Shown in pieces: positions 7,143 through 9,909 of a stretch of 9,909 bases of DNA. Every line of letters starts with the position of its first letter. The first letter of the stretch is position 1. The position numbers and the translations under genes are program-made. Under the pieces are notes generated by a model that searched no databases, was not told the DNA's origin, and saw only the letters and a program-made list of their open reading frames with translations. Origin of the DNA: Betaproteobacteria bacterium (GTDB lineage: Bacteria > Pseudomonadota > Gammaproteobacteria > Tethybacterales > Tethybacteraceae); NCBI GenBank assembly GCA_026710225.1, contig JAPORI010000027.1, positions 1 through 9,909 on the forward strand, in the 5' to 3' direction.

Positions 7143-7703
7143 TCAGTTGCCCTTGTAGAAGTCGTAGGCCTCTTCGGCGTTCATTTGATCGACTTGCATC
7201 ACGCAGGCTGAATAGACCTCGTCTCTGATTGCAGCGACATCGTCAAGTTCCCAGCGGTAGCCGCGCAGCTTCTCTTGTTCGAATGCCGCGTCGATGGCAA
7301 CCGGCGTCTCGTCGCACACGGTGTGATACTCCTGCCTGGGGTCCTCGACGAGAATCTCCTCTTCCTCGCAGATCATCGTGTCCTTGTTCTTCTTGTGCGG
7401 CCGGCACTTGGACTTTACCGTCTTCTTGCTGGTCGTCGATTCGGTTACCGGCACCTGCTTGCACGATCTGTGCACCCGGTAGCCGCGCTGAAGAGTCTCT
7501 TCTATCTCGCTGATGTTGGCGAGCAGGGCGTCGATTTCCCCGTCCAGCCCCCTTACCTCCCGGTGCCGGGAGCAGACGAAGTGGCTGCGCTCGTAAGGGG
7601 TCATCTTGCGAAAATCGTCCACCGACACGCAACCGGACAGCAGCGCCGCCAGCACCGCCGCACCGGCGATCGCCTTGCATCCGTCTTTGGGCTTGATAAT
7701 CAC
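7143..7703 (-). CDS. Cysteine-rich putative lipoprotein, family not recognised
   Basis: The proposed start is GTG at 7703, giving 186 residues. It begins MIIKPKDGCK, followed by a hydrophobic stretch and the lipobox LLSGC with lipidated Cys25. Val at +2 does not signal inner-membrane retention, so outer-membrane sorting is expected. The frame stays open upstream to an ATG at 7892, but that would bury the signal peptide after about 63 odd residues and overlap the protease gene. The mature part has six further cysteines at 44, 81, 100, 112, 130 and 167, a probable helix at about 46-72, a basic stretch (KSKCRPHKKNK) facing an acidic one (CEEEE), and a C-terminal helix at about 136-183. The Cys spacing is mirror-symmetric (37, 19, 12, 18, 37), suggesting a hairpin held by nested disulfides. 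It is divergent from a putative lipidated S8 protease, possibly a partner. Confidence 0.75.
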   Translation of the reverse strand: MIIKPKDGCKAIAGAAVLAALLSGCVSVDDFRKMTPYERSHFVCSRHREVRGLDGEIDALLANISEIEETLQRGYRVHRSCKQVPVTESTTSKKTVKSKCRPHKKNKDTMICEEEEILVEDPRQEYHTVCDETPVAIDAAFEQEKLRGYRWELDDVAAIRDEVYSACVMQVDQMNAEEAYDFYKGN

Positions 7704-7745
7704 GCTGCCGATTATAGGCGGTATTCGTGTAAAATGGGTTGAAGT
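7704..7745 (-). promoter_or_regulatory. Compact divergent promoter region, TATAAT for the lipoprotein gene
   Basis: On the minus strand a perfect TATAAT lies at 7716-7711, only 7 nt from the lipoprotein GTG, which would give a leaderless or near-leaderless mRNA; no good -35 is seen at 16-18 bp. On the plus strand TGTAAAAT (7728-7735) is a weak -10-like element 10 nt upstream of the protease TTG. Only 42 bp separate the two proposed start codons, so any promoters must overlap. Confidence 0.35.
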
Positions 7746-9909
7746 TTGGTAAACGACAAGGTTGACAGGGCAAGATGCGGCGGCTGGCGCCTGCTTCTTT
7801 GCGCGCTTGTCTCGGCCAGCGCTCTGGCCGGTTGCGGCGGCGGGGGGGGCGGCAGCGTGTTCCAATCCAATGCCGAAAATTTGTTGGGTCAACTCAGAGT
7901 CACCCCGCCGACGGTGACCGTCTCGCTGACGACGCCAACGGTGACAATTTCGCTGGCGCCGTCAACCGCGGCGACGATATCGGTTTCGCTGCTGCCAGCA
8001 GTCAGCACGCAGACGGTGAAAATTCATGCAGCTTCCAAATGGCCGCTGACCATGCTCAACGCTACTGTTGCCCACGCACAAGGCTACACCGGCAAGGGGG
8101 TGACCGTCGGCATAATCGACACCGGAGTGGATGTCGTGCACTGGGAGTTAGCCAGCAAGATCGTCAATCCGACCAGCGCCGGCGACGAACGGCTTGCCGC
8201 CGGCAAGAAGTCGCAAAATTCGCACGGCACCAGCGTTGCCGGCATAATCGTTGCCAGTTCGCTGGCACCGCCGGCAAGCCTGTCCAAAAGAATCCGCAAT
8301 CGGGATGTGGTTGGGATCGCTCCGGATGCCAGACTGTATGTGATCACAATTCGGCTGGGAACGGCGAATCCAGACAGAGCCTATTCTCCGGTTCGCATTT
8401 CCTCCCTTAGATCAAATGATGATTTTTATGCAAACCGCTTTGGCAGCCTCAGCGAACATGTTTCGATCATCAACAACAGTTTCGGATATACCGGGCTGAT
8501 CAGCGAGTCGATCTATACTAGCAGCGCCTTGAACGGTGCACTGGCCAATACTGTAATGACCATTGCCCAGGACGCGGTTAATGACTCCGACAAGGTGCTG
8601 TATGTATGGGCGGCCGGCAACAACCATGGCCGTAAAGTAGTTACCGGAACGGTAACCTCTTCCCTCGATGCATCGTCACCGGGTGTTCTGGCCGGACTTC
8701 CCTATCGCGCTCCCCGCTTGAAGAAAAACACTGTGGTGGTGGTTGCCCTGCGTCCCAATCGCAACGGCCAGGGCCAGATCTCCTCTTATTCGAATCGCTG
8801 CGGGGTTGCCGCTGATTTTTGCATCGCCGCTCCCGGCGGCGGTCGCTCTACAAGCGAGCGGATCGGGGTGGTGTTGGCCATTAGAGACAGAGACGGCAAG
8901 TTGCAGCGCGGCTACGGTGTCAGTGCCGGCACCTCGATTGCCGCGCCGTATGTCAGCGGCGCGCTGGCGATACTGATGGAGGCCTTTCCGAGTCTGGGTG
9001 CAACCGAAGTGCTGGCTAGGCTGCTGGCAACCGCCGATAAAAGCGGCATATATGCAACGGCAACCATCTACGGCCAGGGACTGGTTGACCTGGAAGCGGC
9101 GGTCAAGCAAGTCGGTGATACCAGTCTGCTTACCAGTGCAAATCTGCAAGGGATGCGCTGGCCGGTTGACGATAGCAGTCTGGAAGCGGCAGCCGCCTTT
9201 GGTGATGCGCTAATCGAGTCGCTGCGAGGAGTGTCGGTCGCCGCCTATGATGATCTGGATGCACCGTTTGCGGTTGCCCTCGACCGGCTGCTGGTCGAAG
9301 ATGGTGGCTCAGCGCGGCCGGTTGCTATCGATGCGCTCAATGCACCGGCGTTGCCAATGTGGGGTGAGCGCACCCATGCCGTTGGTCCTGCATCAGACGG
9401 CTGGTTCGGACTGGCCGCTGGCGGCTTGCTGCCCGGTTCACTGCCCAGGGCAGCATTCGCGCAGCCGTATCTTGATCTGTTGCCCGAGCGAGCGGTTGGA
9501 GCCGGTGTGCAGATGAATCAGGATCGGCGCCGGCTACGGGCTGCAACCTTTCTGGCACCCGGCGAAGACAGCGGTGAGCCGGCCGCGGCGGCGGTTGCAT
9601 TCGAATACGCTCCTACCAGGACCAGGCTTGGTGGTTACGAATCAGGTTCCGGCTGGCTGCTGCACGCCGGGGCGCTGGCCGAGACGGCGCGCTTTCTGGG
9701 CGGCAGTTCCAAGGGTGCGTTTGGATCGTTGCGCGCCACCAGTTTATTTGCCGGCTTGGCGGGCAGTGCTGTGCTGGCCGGCAGCTGGTCGGTGCATGGG
9801 CGCGCCGATGCCGGTGTGTCGCGTCCGAAAGCCGGCGGCGGCATAGTGCGTCGGATTGGTCCTGCGGTTACCAGTTCGTGGGCGCTGGGCATTTCCGGCT
9901 CCGACATCC
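7746..9909 (+). CDS. Putative lipid-anchored S8 subtilisin with autotransporter-like C-terminal region (3' end outside the window)
   Basis: The frame is open from 7743 to the window end (about 721 codons from TTG 7746). Residues 14-30 form a lipoprotein signal ending in LAGC (Cys30), followed by six Gly, a Thr/Val repeat linker (residues 53-82), and the peptidase from GYTGKGV (113). The catalytic triad is complete: Asp125 in IIDTGVD, His160 in NSHGTSVAG and Ser397 in GTSIAAPYVSG, with the oxyanion Asn292 in AAGNN. CGVAADFC (about 350-357) is a Cys pair shared with bacterial autotransporter subtilisins. After GQGLVDLEAA (about 440) comes a Gly/Ala-rich region including AGALAETARFLGGSSKGAFG, resembling the start of the barrel domain in S8 autotransporters; the end is missing. 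It is probably exported and surface-displayed like Neisseria NalP. The start is uncertain: ATG 7775 has an AGGG upstream but is out of frame with the signal peptide, so TTG 7746 is used provisionally. Confidence 0.85.
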   Translation, partial: MVNDKVDRARCGGWRLLLCALVSASALAGCGGGGGGSVFQSNAENLLGQLRVTPPTVTVSLTTPTVTISLAPSTAATISVSLLPAVSTQTVKIHAASKWPLTMLNATVAHAQGYTGKGVTVGIIDTGVDVVHWELASKIVNPTSAGDERLAAGKKSQNSHGTSVAGIIVASSLAPPASLSKRIRNRDVVGIAPDARLYVITIRLGTANPDRAYSPVRISSLRSNDDFYANRFGSLSEHVSIINNSFGYTGLISESIYTSSALNGALANTVMTIAQDAVNDSDKVLYVWAAGNNHGRKVVTGTVTSSLDASSPGVLAGLPYRAPRLKKNTVVVVALRPNRNGQGQISSYSNRCGVAADFCIAAPGGGRSTSERIGVVLAIRDRDGKLQRGYGVSAGTSIAAPYVSGALAILMEAFPSLGATEVLARLLATADKSGIYATATIYGQGLVDLEAAVKQVGDTSLLTSANLQGMRWPVDDSSLEAAAAFGDALIESLRGVSVAAYDDLDAPFAVALDRLLVEDGGSARPVAIDALNAPALPMWGERTHAVGPASDGWFGLAAGGLLPGSLPRAAFAQPYLDLLPERAVGAGVQMNQDRRRLRAATFLAPGEDSGEPAAAAVAFEYAPTRTRLGGYESGSGWLLHAGALAETARFLGGSSKGAFGSLRATSLFAGLAGSAVLAGSWSVHGRADAGVSRPKAGGGIVRRIGPAVTSSWALGISGSDI
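7842..7849 (+). repeat. G8 homopolymer in the protease glycine linker
   Basis: Eight consecutive G occur inside the codons for the six glycines that follow the lipobox Cys30. Slippage by one base would place everything after the signal peptide out of frame. Such tracts are classical phase-variation sites in surface-protein genes, although eight bases is short for a strong effect in a GC-rich genome. Confidence 0.8.
7902..7991 (+). repeat. 27-bp coding tandem repeat, Thr/Val/Ser/Leu linker
   Basis: Two in-frame 27-bp units encode TPPTVTVSL (7902-7928) and TTPTVTISL (7929-7955). A third, degenerate copy, APSTAATISVSL, follows (7956-7991). The repeat lies between the lipidated glycine linker and the peptidase domain and probably forms an extended beta-rich spacer. 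Confidence 0.75.

Noticed and set aside
7762..7767. Perfect TTGACA considered as a -35 element
   Set aside because: There is no -10-like hexamer 16-18 bp downstream, where the signal-peptide coding sequence is GC-rich.
7704..7892. N-terminal extension of the leftward lipoprotein to an ATG at 7892
   Set aside because: It would place about 63 residues in front of a clear signal peptide with lipobox and overlap the protease start region; GTG 7703 fits a lipoprotein.
7775..8410. ATG-initiated plus-strand frame overlapping the protease N-terminus
   Set aside because: Only its ATG and ribosome-binding site look real. The translation is Arg-rich and domain-free, while the overlapping frame has the lipobox, Asp and His of the subtilisin triad.

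Overview
The window is a stretch of bacterial chromosome, mostly GC-rich, from a Gram-negative organism that is probably a proteobacterium. The support for that is a full-length Mfd, two lipoproteins with classical lipoboxes, a CcmG/TlpA-like thioredoxin and a subtilisin carrying an autotransporter-like C-terminal region. The species cannot be named from the sequence. No rRNA, tRNA, CRISPR array, insertion sequence or phage gene was seen.

Layout. Positions 1-815 (+): the 3' end of a polytopic membrane protein, followed with an ATGA overlap by a VOC (glyoxalase/bleomycin-resistance fold) protein. Positions 857-2050 (-): a Fic-domain (AMPylase-type) protein with a C-terminal winged-helix-like region. 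This gene and the 157 bp beyond it are visibly more AT-rich than the rest and may have been acquired. Positions 2051-2207: an AT-rich divergent control region with two short tandem repeats and promoter-like hexamers. The second repeat runs into the mfd start and encodes a seven-codon mini-ORF that ends directly on the mfd ATG. Positions 2208-7137 (+): a tightly packed set, mfd (transcription-repair coupling factor), a membrane-anchored thioredoxin-like protein (TGATG overlap) and a YeeE/YedE-type membrane transporter (20 nt gap).

Positions 7143-7703 (-): a small cysteine-rich lipoprotein of no recognised family. Divergent from it, positions 7746 to the window end (+): a putative lipid-anchored S8 subtilisin that runs off the window. 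Its N-terminus combines a lipobox, a G8 homopolymer encoding a glycine linker, and a Thr/Val repeat linker. The obvious ATG with a ribosome-binding site (7775) is out of frame with the signal peptide, so the start is either an upstream TTG (7746) or the gene carries a one-base frameshift. The layout is reminiscent of the Neisseria surface protease NalP, a lipidated and phase-variable subtilisin autotransporter.

Functional reading. mfd with the redox/sulfur pair is probably one transcription unit without an obvious common pathway. The thioredoxin and YeeE proteins could share a role in periplasmic thiol or sulfur handling. The divergent lipoprotein and protease are both predicted to be exported and lipidated and could be a functional pair. 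The observations most worth following are the protease N-terminus, the mirror-symmetric cysteines of the lipoprotein, the stop-start leader of mfd and the altered helicase motifs of Mfd.
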